The notes under the pieces were generated by a model. The model was not told the origin of the DNA, ran no database searches, and was given only the letters and a program-made list of their open reading frames with translations. From Barnesiella viscericola DSM 18177 (GTDB lineage: Bacteria > Bacteroidota > Bacteroidia > Bacteroidales > Barnesiellaceae): a stretch of DNA of 64,000 bases. Shown here one piece after another: positions 10,206-19,563 of this stretch; within the stretch, counting starts at the first letter, position 1, and the number at the start of each line of letters is the position of its first letter. The position numbers and the translations under genes are program-made. The DNA lies in contig NZ_CP007034.1 of the NCBI RefSeq assembly GCF_000512915.1, positions 3,012,857 through 3,076,856 on the forward strand, read 5' to 3'.

Positions 10206-11852
10206 TTACAGGTGCATGACCCTCTCCTCGAAATCGTCGCGGGAGCCGATAGCTGAGTTGCGAATTTTCACCCGATAGTTGTATATGGTTGAAAGCGAAT
10301 AACACAGGAATCGGGCAATCTTGACGCTGTCGGTCGTACCCAGTCGCACCAGTGCATAGATGCGCAGTTCGGGCGTAAGCGAGTTGGGCTTGGGCGTGAT
10401 GCGAGCCTCGGGAACCAGCAGTTCGTTAAACTTCTTGACAAAGTCGGGGTAGAGTTTCAGGAACGATTGGTCAAACTCGGCGTAGAACATGCGGCGTTCG
10501 TTGTTGATGATGTTTTGTGATTTCAGGTTTTTGGCAAGTTCTTCCACCTTTCCCATCGAAGCCAGTTTATTGAGCGATCGGCGGTAGTCGTCCATCTTGT
10601 CGATATAGACGGCACACTGGTCCATATAACGACTTAGATACTCCTCTTTGACATGGTTGCTTTCGATGAGAGAGTTGTTTACGGTTTGCAGATGCTTGTT
10701 GGTCTGGTTAAGTTTCTCCTTGACGCTGTTGAGCTTGTGATTCTGGAAAAACAGAATCACAAAGGTAATGAGCAATATGACGCAGAAAGCACAAGTGATG
10801 TAGGTGAAGGTAATCGACAAGGCCTTCTGTTTTTGTATCTGAGCTTGATATACCTCTTCGATAATGGTGAATACTGGCATGAATTCGAGACTTCGTACGC
10901 GGGCGTTACAGGCTTTGGCATCTTCGACCGAGCATTTGATATAGGCATAGGCGCGTTCGATATCCCCTTCGTGGAACAACTGCTCGGCCAGCCGGTGCAG
11001 CGATACATATTCCCTGACCGAGGCTTTCAGGTCGCACTGTGCCGATAGGGCGTAGTAGATTTTCGTGCTGTCGCTCTGTTGCGTTTGGGCAAAGATTTCG
11101 GCCATGCAGTAATAAATGATGCCCCGGTCGTGCGAATTGAGGTCGTCCTGGGCGAGTCTCTCTCTCAGAATCTGCAAGGCCTGGGCATAGTCGTGTCGGG
11201 CCGTCAGTTCGTCTGATTTCACCACACAGTAGGTGAACGACGATGGAGAGTTGACCTGTAAGATGGAGTCGCGGTAAAGGTTGAGCTGTTTGGTGTAGTT
11301 GTCGCGAATGTCGGGTTGCAGCGAGTAGTCGGCGAGCAATCCGTAAAGCGTGCGTTTCAAGTGGTAGTAATAGGGCAGGATATAGGACGGCAGTCTCTTG
11401 CGCCCCATTTTTTCCAATAACTCATTGGCCTCTTTATACATACCGGAGTTGTAGAAGCATTCGACCAGATTGAGTTGGGCTTGAATTTGCAGGTCGTTGT
11501 TGTTCAACTTGTTTGATAATTCGATTTGTCGCTTGACGTATACCGCCTGTGAATCGATACTGAATGCCCGGTAGGCGTCAACCAGATAACCCAGAGTACG
11601 GAACCGTTCTTCGGGCGACAGTTTGTTCCTCAGGCGCAACTTGATTTCCTGAATCTGTTTCTCTTTCTGCCGGGTATAGATATAGCGTTGATTGATGAGC
11701 CGGTCGAGCGAGTCGAGCGTAGCCTCGACCGTATAGGTAACCTGCTTTTCGGTTAAAGTTGCATCGGCTTCGAAATGAGATGCCGATAAAGAGAGCAGCA
11801 TGCATAGCAAAAACAGTATGGGCCGTTGGTGAGTATTCATGGTTAAGCGCAT
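10206..11852 (-). CDS. DUF6377 transmembrane regulator of the glucan locus
   Basis: This 548-residue protein has an N-terminal signal or anchor segment (about 11-24). A helical, TPR-like region (about 80-310) follows and is predicted to lie outside the cytoplasm. One strong transmembrane helix (about 347-369) leads into a coiled coil (370-405) and a C-terminal DUF6377 region. Its last 55 residues look like a LuxR-type helix-turn-helix (LTPELRIYALVRLGTTDSVKIARFL). Proteins of this kind are often placed divergently to susC/susD operons and are thought to activate them when ligand is sensed in the periplasm. Here it faces the SusF-like gene across 300 bp. A start at Met5 (11840) is equally possible. 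Confidence 0.8.
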   Translation of the reverse strand: MRLTMNTHQRPILFLLCMLLSLSASHFEADATLTEKQVTYTVEATLDSLDRLINQRYIYTRQKEKQIQEIKLRLRNKLSPEERFRTLGYLVDAYRAFSIDSQAVYVKRQIELSNKLNNNDLQIQAQLNLVECFYNSGMYKEANELLEKMGRKRLPSYILPYYYHLKRTLYGLLADYSLQPDIRDNYTKQLNLYRDSILQVNSPSSFTYCVVKSDELTARHDYAQALQILRERLAQDDLNSHDRGIIYYCMAEIFAQTQQSDSTKIYYALSAQCDLKASVREYVSLHRLAEQLFHEGDIERAYAYIKCSVEDAKACNARVRSLEFMPVFTIIEEVYQAQIQKQKALSITFTYITCAFCVILLITFVILFFQNHKLNSVKEKLNQTNKHLQTVNNSLIESNHVKEEYLSRYMDQCAVYIDKMDDYRRSLNKLASMGKVEELAKNLKSQNIINNERRMFYAEFDQSFLKLYPDFVKKFNELLVPEARITPKPNSLTPELRIYALVRLGTTDSVKIARFLCYSLSTIYNYRVKIRNSAIGSRDDFEERVMHL

Positions 11853-11911
11853 TAAATTATCCTCTTTTTGTGTGATGGAATTTTGAATAAAATATATTCC
11901 GAGGTCAAAGG

Positions 11912-11919
11912 CAAAGATA
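11912..11919 (-). promoter_or_regulatory. Candidate -7 element for the DUF6377 regulator gene
   Basis: The minus strand reads TATCTTTG, matching TAnnTTTG. A TTTG sits upstream (plus-strand CAAA at 11945-11948), but the 25-nt spacing is longer than the usual 19-21. The leader would be about 50 nt. Confidence 0.45.
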
Positions 11920-12059
11920 AAAAGAATTATGAATACTTTCTATTCAAAACCTTGAAAAAGGCTATTGTATCGACTACTTTTATAATATTAATATTTTGTA
12001 TAATAAATTGATTATAAGATATTTATTTTTATTAAAATACTACTTTTTTACTACATTGA

Positions 12060-12091
12060 GTTGACAACCTCAATTGCCCCCTATATTTTTG
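12060..12091 (+). promoter_or_regulatory. Promoter of the glucan utilisation operon
   Basis: GTTG at 12060-12063 is followed after 20 nt by TATTTTTG at 12084-12091. This fits the Bacteroidota -33/-7 consensus and spacing. Transcription would start near 12097, about 55 nt before the SusF-like gene. Confidence 0.6.
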
Positions 12092-12152
12092 TGAACAAAA
12101 TTAGAAACGCGAGATTTTCTCGGGCTTATTTATTAATCAAAATTTAAATAAC

Positions 12153-13517
12153 ATGAAAAGCAAACTCTTACTTTTCTCGGCTTTGGCCTTGTGTTCGGCT
12201 ACGGTTGCAGCCAACGATTATCCCACTTCCTTATATGTAATAGGCGATGCCACTCCGGCTCAGTGGAATAGTGATGATGTTATTCGTATGGTAACGGTTG
12301 AAGAGGGCGTGTATGAATATACCGGCGATTTGACCGAAGGTCGCATGCGTTTTGTGACCACCTATGATTTTGCTCCGGGTTACGGTCCGGCTATGGCCTC
12401 TACGGTCGTGGGTGATAACCTTAATGAAACCTATCTGGAATTGACGACAGGTTCGCATGAGTTGGAATTTCGCAGCGACTATACCGCTCCCGACAAGTCG
12501 TTTAAAGTAATGGCTGCCGGGCGGTACCAATTCAGAGTCGATCTCACGGGCGAGACTCCGGTTGTCGAGGTGAGCGATGCTACCGATCTGCCCGACCAAT
12601 GGGCTACCCACTCCGAGGCTGTTTATGCCGTAGGTTCGGCGACCAATGCCGGGTGGGCTATCGAAAACTCCATTGCACTGCATGAAACGGCATTCGATTC
12701 GGGTATTTATCAAGGCTCGCTGTATCTTAATACGGCCGACGAGGGTGCCGAGTTGAAATTTATGGTGATGCAGAAGTGGAATAACCGCATGTATGTGGCT
12801 GCCGTTTCAGGTACCTCTGTCGATGCCGTTGGTGAATATGATTTGAAATATACTACCAGTGGTGATGAGGACTGGAAATTTATCGTCAATATCGAGGGGT
12901 TATATGATGTAACGGTCGATACCAAGAACCTGAAAATGACGATTTCGGAGCCTCAGGTTTCTTTCCCCGAGCAACTGTGGCTGGTAGGTCCTGCCGTAGG
13001 AGGTTGGGAATTCGATAATAATAAAGTCTTGGTAAACAGTGGTGAAGAGGGTGTGTACTCTTGGACGGGCGATTTGGTTCAGGGTGAACTTAAATTCTTT
13101 GCCGGTGACAATTTTGGCGCTGTGGCCTACGGCGCCGAGAGCAACATGACTCCGTTGCAGGAGGGAGTCTTGAATGTTATCATGCTGAGTAACGATGTTG
13201 ACAACAAGTTCAATGTACTCTCTACGCAGGAAGGTAATTATACCCTTGTACTCAACTTGAACGATATGACTCTCGAAGTGGTTAAAAACGGCACTTCGAC
13301 AGCTGTTGACGAGGTAGAGGTAATAGACTGGGTACAAGAGTCCTATGGCATTGTGAGTGAACAAGCCCGGGCCATGGCTCTGTATGACATAAGCGGTCGG
13401 GAAGTCGTTTCGGTAAATGGTACACTGCTGCCTTTCGATGGACTTCGTGCCGGAATATATGTGTTTGTCATTGAGACTACTCAGGGTCGTGCTACGCATA
13501 AAATCGTAATTCGATAA
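12153..13517 (+). CDS. SusE/SusF-like glucan-binding protein with T9SS sorting tail
   Basis: This 454-residue secreted protein has a signal peptide cleaved near Ala20, with no good lipobox. That differs from classical SusE/SusF lipoproteins. It has three SusE/F-type modules, at about 24-143, 152-266 and 272-377, each opening with a LYVIGDATPAQW-like strand. The last 55 residues (ALYDISGREVV ... GLRAGIYVFVIETTQG) resemble a type IX secretion C-terminal sorting domain. I infer a surface or secreted starch/dextran-binding protein exported by T9SS. It is the first gene of the locus and is separated from susC by a strong hairpin. Confidence 0.75.
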   Translation: MKSKLLLFSALALCSATVAANDYPTSLYVIGDATPAQWNSDDVIRMVTVEEGVYEYTGDLTEGRMRFVTTYDFAPGYGPAMASTVVGDNLNETYLELTTGSHELEFRSDYTAPDKSFKVMAAGRYQFRVDLTGETPVVEVSDATDLPDQWATHSEAVYAVGSATNAGWAIENSIALHETAFDSGIYQGSLYLNTADEGAELKFMVMQKWNNRMYVAAVSGTSVDAVGEYDLKYTTSGDEDWKFIVNIEGLYDVTVDTKNLKMTISEPQVSFPEQLWLVGPAVGGWEFDNNKVLVNSGEEGVYSWTGDLVQGELKFFAGDNFGAVAYGAESNMTPLQEGVLNVIMLSNDVDNKFNVLSTQEGNYTLVLNLNDMTLEVVKNGTSTAVDEVEVIDWVQESYGIVSEQARAMALYDISGREVVSVNGTLLPFDGLRAGIYVFVIETTQGRATHKIVIR

Positions 13518-13527
13518 ATCTTTTTTG

Positions 13528-13567
13528 GGGGGGGCTGTTCGACGTGTGTGGTGGCCCCCCCTTTTTT
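13528..13567 (+). terminator. Terminator or attenuator between SusF-like gene and susC
   Basis: GGGGGGGC (13528-13535) pairs with GCCCCCCC (13554-13561), with an 18-nt loop, followed by six T residues. This is a textbook intrinsic terminator shape. No convincing separate promoter fits in the 73 bp before susC, so partial readthrough is likely. Confidence 0.75.
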
Positions 13568-13590
13568 ATCTTTTCCTAAAAAACATATAG

Positions 13591-16584
13591 ATGAAAAATA
13601 ACCATTATGGCAGGATAGCCCTGTCGGCAATACTCTTGTGCCTGTTGCCTTTTACCGTATGGGCACAAAGCAAGGTCGAGGGAGTCGTTCTCGATGTCAA
13701 TCAAGAGCCGCTTATCGGTGTCAATGTGTCGGAGAAAGGAACCTCGAACAGGACAGTAACCGATATTGATGGCCATTTCAGTCTTGGATTGAGCTCGGCC
13801 GAACCCGTGTTACACCTCAGTTATGTAGGGTATGAAGCCCAGGATTTTGCTGTGGCAGGACAGAAGACGGTGCAGATTATCATGCGCGAGAACAACGAGA
13901 TGCTCGACGAGATTGTGGTAATTGGATATGGTATCCAGAAGAAGAGTGATTTGACGGGAGCCATTTCGCAAGTTTCGTCCAAAGACCTGGCCCGCCAGCC
14001 GTCACCGAGTCTCGGTGCCGCTTTACAGGGTAGGGCAGCCGGTTTGCAGGTCGTTTCGACCGGAGCCCCGGGCAGTAACGTGAGCATGAAAATCAGAGGT
14101 ATAGGTTCGATCAACAACAGTGACCCGCTTCTGGTTATCGACGGTGTACCTACCGATGTACCGTTGAATATGATCAACATGGACGATGTGGAGAGTGTCG
14201 ATATTCTCAAAGATGCATCGGCTACGGCCATCTACGGTTCGCGCGGAGCCTATGGTGTGATTATCATTACCACCAAGAAAGGTTCGCAGGAACGCAACAA
14301 CTTGAATGTGAAAGTGACCTACGGTTTCGATCAGTTGCAACGCACCTTGCCCTTGCTCAATGCCTCGCAGTTCGCGTCGTTGCATAACGAGATGATGAGT
14401 GCCGGCGGACAACCTCAGTATGCCCTCTTCAACGACCCCACCAAACTGGGCAAGGGTACCGACTGGATGGGCGAGCTCTTCCAGTATGCCCCTACGCAGA
14501 CCTACTCGGCCAACTATTCGGGCGGAACCCAAAAGAGTCATTACTACGTGTCGGGTACCTATTATGACCAGCAAGGTATTATCAAGACGACCGACTACAA
14601 GCGGTTTACCCTTCAATTCAATTCCGATGTGGAATTGTACAAATGGTTGAAGATGGGGCATAACCTTTCGCTCAATCACGACATCAAGTCGCAAGGCGAG
14701 TATAACATACAAAACACCATGAAGGCTCTGCCCACCCAGGCCATCAAGAACGAGGACGGGTCGTGGGCCGGTCCCGTAGGATTGGCCATGTATGTGGGCG
14801 ATATAGCCAACCCCATCGGCAAGATGATGGAGAATACCTCGACCACCAAGGGTTACAACTTGCTCGGTAATATCTATGCCGAGATAAAGCCGTGGGAGTG
14901 GCTCACCTTCAAGAGTACCTTCGGTATTCAGGCCCTCTTCTGGGACAGCAAGAGCTGGACACCCAAGTATGACTGGGAACCCATCGAGCAACCCGAGTCG
15001 CAGGCTTCGCGCGAGTACAACAAGAGTCTCACCTGGTTGTGGGATAACTTGCTTACCTTCAACAAGACGTTCGATGGCAAGCATGCGGTGACAGCCATGA
15101 TCGGTTCGTCGGCACAGACCAATACCTACGAATTCATGAGCGGTAGCATACAGGGCTTTATCAGCGAGTCGGCACAAGAGTTGGCCAACGGTATTCTCGA
15201 ACCTACGCTTACGGGTAACGGTAGCGACTGGGCCCTCCTCTCGTTCATGGGTCGTGTCAACTATACCTACGACAACCGTTATCTCTTTACCGCCACCATG
15301 CGTGCCGATGGCAGTTCGCGTTTCAGCAAGGCCAATCGTTGGGGCGTTTTCCCCTCGGTTTCGTTGGCCTGGCGAATGAGTGAGGAGGAGTGGTTCAACA
15401 AGAGCTTTGCCCTGAGCGACTTGAAAATACGGGCCGGATACGGTGTCACCGGTAACCAGGCCAGTGTAGGCAACTATGCCTATGCCTCGGTGTTGCAGAC
15501 CGTGCAGTACAACTTTAACGGTAACCAGGTATCGGGTTTGGCTCCGTGGGTGATGCCCAATCCCAATGTGCGCTGGGAAGAGGTAGAGCAGTATAACGTA
15601 GGTGTTGACGCTTCGATGCTCGACAGCCGACTCCTGGTCACCTTGGACGGATATATCAAAAACACCAACGACATGTTGGTCCCCATGTCGGTGCCCATCT
15701 CTTCGGGATACTCCGACGAGAATGTGTCGCAAATCAATGCCGGTCTGATGCGTAACGTCGGCGTGGAGTTGGCTTTGACCTCGTTCAACTTCCGGGGGGG
15801 CGACTTCACCTGGTCGACCACGGCCAACGTGTCGTACAACCACAACGAGCTGATCAGGCTCAACGGCGATGTCCCCATGTACTTCGATAACAACGTGCAC
15901 ATGGTGGGCTATCCCATCAGTGCTTTCTATGGATATGTAACCGACGGTATTTTCCAGACGCAGGAGGAGGTCGACAACCATGCGATACAGACCGTGGGCA
16001 GTGACCCTACGTCGAGTACCCAGCCGGGCGATATCCGCTTCAAGGACTTGAATAACGATGGTGTCATCAACGACGACGACCGCACCATTTTGGGAAGTCC
16101 CACACCGTCGTGGACCTTTGCCATGAACAACCAGTTTTCCTACAAGGGATTCGATTTGGAAATCTTCTTCCAGGGTGTAGCCGGTAACAAAATCTACAAC
16201 GGCAACCGGGCTTCGCTCGAAGCCATGAGCGTGGCCCAGAACCAGATGATTACCGTACTCGACCGTTGGCGCGGCCCCGGTACCAGCAACACCATGCCGC
16301 GTGCCGTGTTTGGCGACCCCAACAAGAACAATCGCGTATCCGACCGTTTCCTGGAAGATGGCAGCTACCTGCGATTGAAGAACATCTCGCTGGGATATAC
16401 GCTTCCCAGCCGCTTGACCAAGAAGGCCGCCATGCAGCAAGTGCGGCTGTCGGTATCGGCACAGAACCTCTTTACCCTTACCCGCTATACGGGCCTCGAC
16501 CCCGAAGTGAGCGGCTCGGGTAATGATAATAATGTGTATCCCGTGACTCGCAACTTTACTTTTGGATTGAACATAACCTTTTAA
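13591..16584 (+). CDS. SusC-like TonB-dependent outer-membrane transporter
   Basis: This 997-residue SusC/RagA-family protein has a signal peptide cleaved after Ala25 (VWA-QSK). A carboxypeptidase-D regulatory-like domain (about 27-100) follows, then a TonB box-like segment (MLDEIVVIGYG), a plug domain with the GAPGSNVSMKIRGIGS pattern, and a 22-strand barrel ending in a terminal Phe. SusC proteins import oligosaccharides across the outer membrane with energy from TonB/ExbBD. With SusD encoded 14 bp downstream and GH66/GH31/GH97 enzymes in the same run, the cargo is predicted to be isomalto-oligosaccharides or related alpha-glucan fragments. Confidence 0.95.
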   Translation: MKNNHYGRIALSAILLCLLPFTVWAQSKVEGVVLDVNQEPLIGVNVSEKGTSNRTVTDIDGHFSLGLSSAEPVLHLSYVGYEAQDFAVAGQKTVQIIMRENNEMLDEIVVIGYGIQKKSDLTGAISQVSSKDLARQPSPSLGAALQGRAAGLQVVSTGAPGSNVSMKIRGIGSINNSDPLLVIDGVPTDVPLNMINMDDVESVDILKDASATAIYGSRGAYGVIIITTKKGSQERNNLNVKVTYGFDQLQRTLPLLNASQFASLHNEMMSAGGQPQYALFNDPTKLGKGTDWMGELFQYAPTQTYSANYSGGTQKSHYYVSGTYYDQQGIIKTTDYKRFTLQFNSDVELYKWLKMGHNLSLNHDIKSQGEYNIQNTMKALPTQAIKNEDGSWAGPVGLAMYVGDIANPIGKMMENTSTTKGYNLLGNIYAEIKPWEWLTFKSTFGIQALFWDSKSWTPKYDWEPIEQPESQASREYNKSLTWLWDNLLTFNKTFDGKHAVTAMIGSSAQTNTYEFMSGSIQGFISESAQELANGILEPTLTGNGSDWALLSFMGRVNYTYDNRYLFTATMRADGSSRFSKANRWGVFPSVSLAWRMSEEEWFNKSFALSDLKIRAGYGVTGNQASVGNYAYASVLQTVQYNFNGNQVSGLAPWVMPNPNVRWEEVEQYNVGVDASMLDSRLLVTLDGYIKNTNDMLVPMSVPISSGYSDENVSQINAGLMRNVGVELALTSFNFRGGDFTWSTTANVSYNHNELIRLNGDVPMYFDNNVHMVGYPISAFYGYVTDGIFQTQEEVDNHAIQTVGSDPTSSTQPGDIRFKDLNNDGVINDDDRTILGSPTPSWTFAMNNQFSYKGFDLEIFFQGVAGNKIYNGNRASLEAMSVAQNQMITVLDRWRGPGTSNTMPRAVFGDPNKNNRVSDRFLEDGSYLRLKNISLGYTLPSRLTKKAAMQQVRLSVSAQNLFTLTRYTGLDPEVSGSGNDNNVYPVTRNFTFGLNITF

Positions 16585-16598
16585 CCCCCTGACCACTG

Positions 16599-18095
16599 AT
16601 GAAACGAACAACTTATATTTTATCGATTTTCGGCGCACTCGCCTTGTCGTTGAGCGCTTGCAGTGATTTCCTGAATCGTGAGCCGTGGGATTCGGTCGAT
16701 ACGTCGGAGGGGTTCCAAACCGCCGAAGATGCCGTGGCTGCTGTCAATGCGGCTTATCAGCCCCTGCAATGGGCCAAACTCTATAACATGCGCATCTGGA
16801 CGCTCGACATCATGGCCGGCAACAGTGTAGTAGGAGCCGGTGGTGGTACCGATGGCATCGAGACGGTCGATTTGGCCAATTTCATCGCTACGGCCGACAA
16901 CTTTGCCGCTCTGGATTTGTGGCGTGGCCCTTCGCCCGGTATTTTGCGTTGTAACTTCGTGTTGCAGAATGTACCCGACATGGATATGGACCAGAGCCTC
17001 AAAAACCGTTGCCTGGGCGAAGCCTACTTTTTGAGAGCCCACTACTATTTCATTTTGGTACGTCTTTTCGGCGGGGTACCCTACATCATCACTCCGCAGA
17101 CTTCGGAGTCGAATCTGTTGGTCGAGCGTGCACCGGTCAGCAAGATTTACGAACTCATCACCTCGGACTTGAAAAATGCCATCGACCTTCTGCCCAAGAA
17201 GTCGGAGTACTCGACAACCGATTTGGGCCGGGCTACCCGCGAGGCCGCCATGGCCGAACTGATACGGGTATACATGACCTACGAGCCCAGCAACGACAAG
17301 TATGAAGAGGTGGTGCGCATGTGTAACGAAATCGGTTCGATGGGATATGAACTGGCCAGTGATTACTCCGACAATTTCGACCCCGCCAAGAAGAATGGAG
17401 TCGAGTCGATATTCGAGGTGCAGTATTATGGCAAGACCAACTATGACTTCTGGAGCAACGAGAACCAATGCTCCTGGACCAGTACCTTCATGGGACCCCG
17501 CAACTCCGACATGGCTGCCGGCTGTTATGGCTGGAATCAACCCACCGCCGAGTTTGTGAGCCAGTATGAGGAGGGCGACTTGCGCAAAGACAAGACCATC
17601 TTCTATATGGGTTGCCCCACCTTCGACGGCAAGCAATACAGTTCGTCCTATTCGACCACGGGATACAACGTGCGCAAATTCTTGCTCACCAAGGCTCAGT
17701 CGCCCGACTACAACACCAGCGATGCCGATTGGGTCGTAACCCGATATGCCGACATCTTGCTGTTGAAGGCCGAGGCTCTGAACGAACTGGGGCGTACCGT
17801 GCAGGCCGAAGACCCGCTGTATGAGGTGCGCAAACGTGCCGGCTTGACCAATCGCAGCGATGTCGAAGGGCTCACACAAGCCCAGATGCGCGAGAAGATC
17901 ATACACGAGCGTCGCATCGAACTCGCCTTTGAGGGACAACGTTGGTTCGACCTGATTCGATACAAAGACAATTATGCGCTTACCTTCCTCCACTCGATAG
18001 GGAAGACTTCGGCCAGCTCCAAACACCTGTTGCTCCCGATTCCCCAACAAGAGATCGAGGCCAACCCCAAATTAACGCAAAACCCTGGTTATTAA
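16599..18095 (+). CDS. SusD/RagB-family glycan-binding lipoprotein
   Basis: This 498-residue protein has a lipoprotein signal ending at Cys21 (LSLSAC). The acidic context after it is weak, but surface export is usual for SusD. The TPR-rich SusD fold is evident from FLNREPWDSVDTSEGFQT near the N-terminus, RCLGEAYFLRAHYYFILVRLFGGVPYI in the middle, and the terminal RRIELAFEGQRWFDLIRY segment. SusD acts as the lid over SusC and hands oligosaccharides to it. It is tightly spaced between susC (14 bp) and the SusE-like gene (19 bp), as expected for one transcript. Confidence 0.95.
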   Translation: MKRTTYILSIFGALALSLSACSDFLNREPWDSVDTSEGFQTAEDAVAAVNAAYQPLQWAKLYNMRIWTLDIMAGNSVVGAGGGTDGIETVDLANFIATADNFAALDLWRGPSPGILRCNFVLQNVPDMDMDQSLKNRCLGEAYFLRAHYYFILVRLFGGVPYIITPQTSESNLLVERAPVSKIYELITSDLKNAIDLLPKKSEYSTTDLGRATREAAMAELIRVYMTYEPSNDKYEEVVRMCNEIGSMGYELASDYSDNFDPAKKNGVESIFEVQYYGKTNYDFWSNENQCSWTSTFMGPRNSDMAAGCYGWNQPTAEFVSQYEEGDLRKDKTIFYMGCPTFDGKQYSSSYSTTGYNVRKFLLTKAQSPDYNTSDADWVVTRYADILLLKAEALNELGRTVQAEDPLYEVRKRAGLTNRSDVEGLTQAQMREKIIHERRIELAFEGQRWFDLIRYKDNYALTFLHSIGKTSASSKHLLLPIPQQEIEANPKLTQNPGY

Positions 18096-18114
18096 TCAAC
18101 ATAAATGAAAAACA

Positions 18115-19551
18115 ATGAAAGCTAGAACTATAATAGGACTGTCGCTTCTTGCTCTCGTCGGTATGACCGGGTGTGAGGAGGATATTGTACTCGACAAGGG
18201 AGAATCTCCTCTTGAAGTGAAACTTTCGTCCGATACGGTATGGTGCGACCAACGCGCCGATGCTCAGGAGGCTCTGCAAATAACCTGGACCAGCGGTACC
18301 AATCAAGGTACAGGTGCTGCCATATCGTACTTCTTTGAGATGGACTTGAAGGGCAATGACTTTCAAGGCGGTATCAAGTACGACATCGGCAAGACCGATT
18401 CGCGGGTAATTTCCTTTACCAATAAGGAGCTTACCGATACTCTGATGCACTATTTCCCCACCATTCCGCTCGAACAGTACAGCGAGTTCGAGATACGGGT
18501 GACGGCAACCGTTGCCGCGGCATCGGTCCCCACCCAGGTGTCGCCTGTGAAGAGTGTGAAGATTGCCCCCTACAAGTGGCGGGTGCTCAATCTCTATATC
18601 ATCGGCGATGCTACCCCCAATGGCTGGGACAATCAGTTGGCTACCATCATGTCGAGCGACTATGACAATATAGCTCACTTCACGTGGCAAGGTATGCTGA
18701 ACAAGGGCGAAATCAAGTTCAATGCCCAGCTGGGTGACTGGTATCCCTGTTATGTGCGCGATAATGACGATCCCACCAAGATGCACTATCGCGAAAAAGA
18801 GGAGGATTACCCCGACAACAAGTGGGTCATCGAGGAGGCCGGCAACTATTTGATCGACGTGAATCTCGACGAGCTTACCGTAAGCTTTACCAATCTCGAT
18901 GGCGAGGTACCCTTCACCGAGCTCTATCTGGTGGGCGAGGCTGCACCCACGGCCATCAAGCTCGAGCAGTCGAGCGACGACTCCTTTATATTTACCTACA
19001 ATGGAGCCCTGTCGGCCGGTACCCTGCTCATTTCGACCACGACGGCGACCTCGGGTTGTGCCGGTTATCAACCGCTCGACAGCAACGGGTTGGGTTCTAC
19101 CGGTATCCTGTTGCTTAGCGACCTCGGCACTGCCAGCAATCAGTGGAATATACCTGCTGCCAACAAGTATAGCGTGAAACTCGATTTGCGCAACAACCGG
19201 TTGGAGATAGGCGATTATGTAGGATATGAGCACGTATGGATTATGGGTTCGGCAGCCCCCGGCGGTTGGTCGTGGGACAATATTACCGAGATGCAGCGCG
19301 ATGCTTCCAATCCCAATGTATTCCGCTATGAGGGCTTCCTGTCGGCCGGCGAACTCAAATTCCCGCTCGAAATCGACCACAACTTTGGCGGCGACTTCAT
19401 ATTGGCACCGCAGGCCAACTGTCCCATCTCGGAGAATGGTACCTATTTCATCGGCAACCAGCCCGACAACAAGTGGATTATCAGCGAAGCCGGCAATTAC
19501 CGGATTACCATCGATGTGGAAAACGAAACGATTTCATTTGTAAAATTATAA
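18115..19551 (+). CDS. SusE-like outer-membrane glycan-binding lipoprotein
   Basis: This 478-residue lipoprotein has its lipobox ending at Cys20 (GMTGC). An N-terminal Ig-like SusE domain (about 25-150) has the typical VWCDQRADAQEALQITWTSG segment. Three repeated binding modules follow at about 157-262, 268-365 and 372-478 (NLYIIGDATPNGW, ELYLVGEAAPTA, HVWIMGSAAPGGW). SusE proteins hold glycan at the cell surface beside SusD. The module type matches the first gene of the locus, but this copy is a lipoprotein without a T9SS tail. The GH66 gene starts 12 bp downstream. Confidence 0.88.
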   Translation: MKARTIIGLSLLALVGMTGCEEDIVLDKGESPLEVKLSSDTVWCDQRADAQEALQITWTSGTNQGTGAAISYFFEMDLKGNDFQGGIKYDIGKTDSRVISFTNKELTDTLMHYFPTIPLEQYSEFEIRVTATVAAASVPTQVSPVKSVKIAPYKWRVLNLYIIGDATPNGWDNQLATIMSSDYDNIAHFTWQGMLNKGEIKFNAQLGDWYPCYVRDNDDPTKMHYREKEEDYPDNKWVIEEAGNYLIDVNLDELTVSFTNLDGEVPFTELYLVGEAAPTAIKLEQSSDDSFIFTYNGALSAGTLLISTTTATSGCAGYQPLDSNGLGSTGILLLSDLGTASNQWNIPAANKYSVKLDLRNNRLEIGDYVGYEHVWIMGSAAPGGWSWDNITEMQRDASNPNVFRYEGFLSAGELKFPLEIDHNFGGDFILAPQANCPISENGTYFIGNQPDNKWIISEAGNYRITIDVENETISFVKL

Positions 19552-19563
19552 AGTTCAAAAGAT

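Larger units (their letters stand above)
11853..12152. other. Divergent intergenic region between regulator and glucan operon
   Basis: This is a strongly AT-rich gap between the regulator and the SusF-like gene. It holds candidate promoters for both directions. It is the most likely binding region for the DUF6377 regulator, but I see no obvious operator repeat. Confidence 0.5.

Noticed and set aside
14023..16638. Minus-strand open frame of 871 codons opposite susC
   Set aside because: Antisense shadow of the SusC gene; composition is unlike real proteins in this window.
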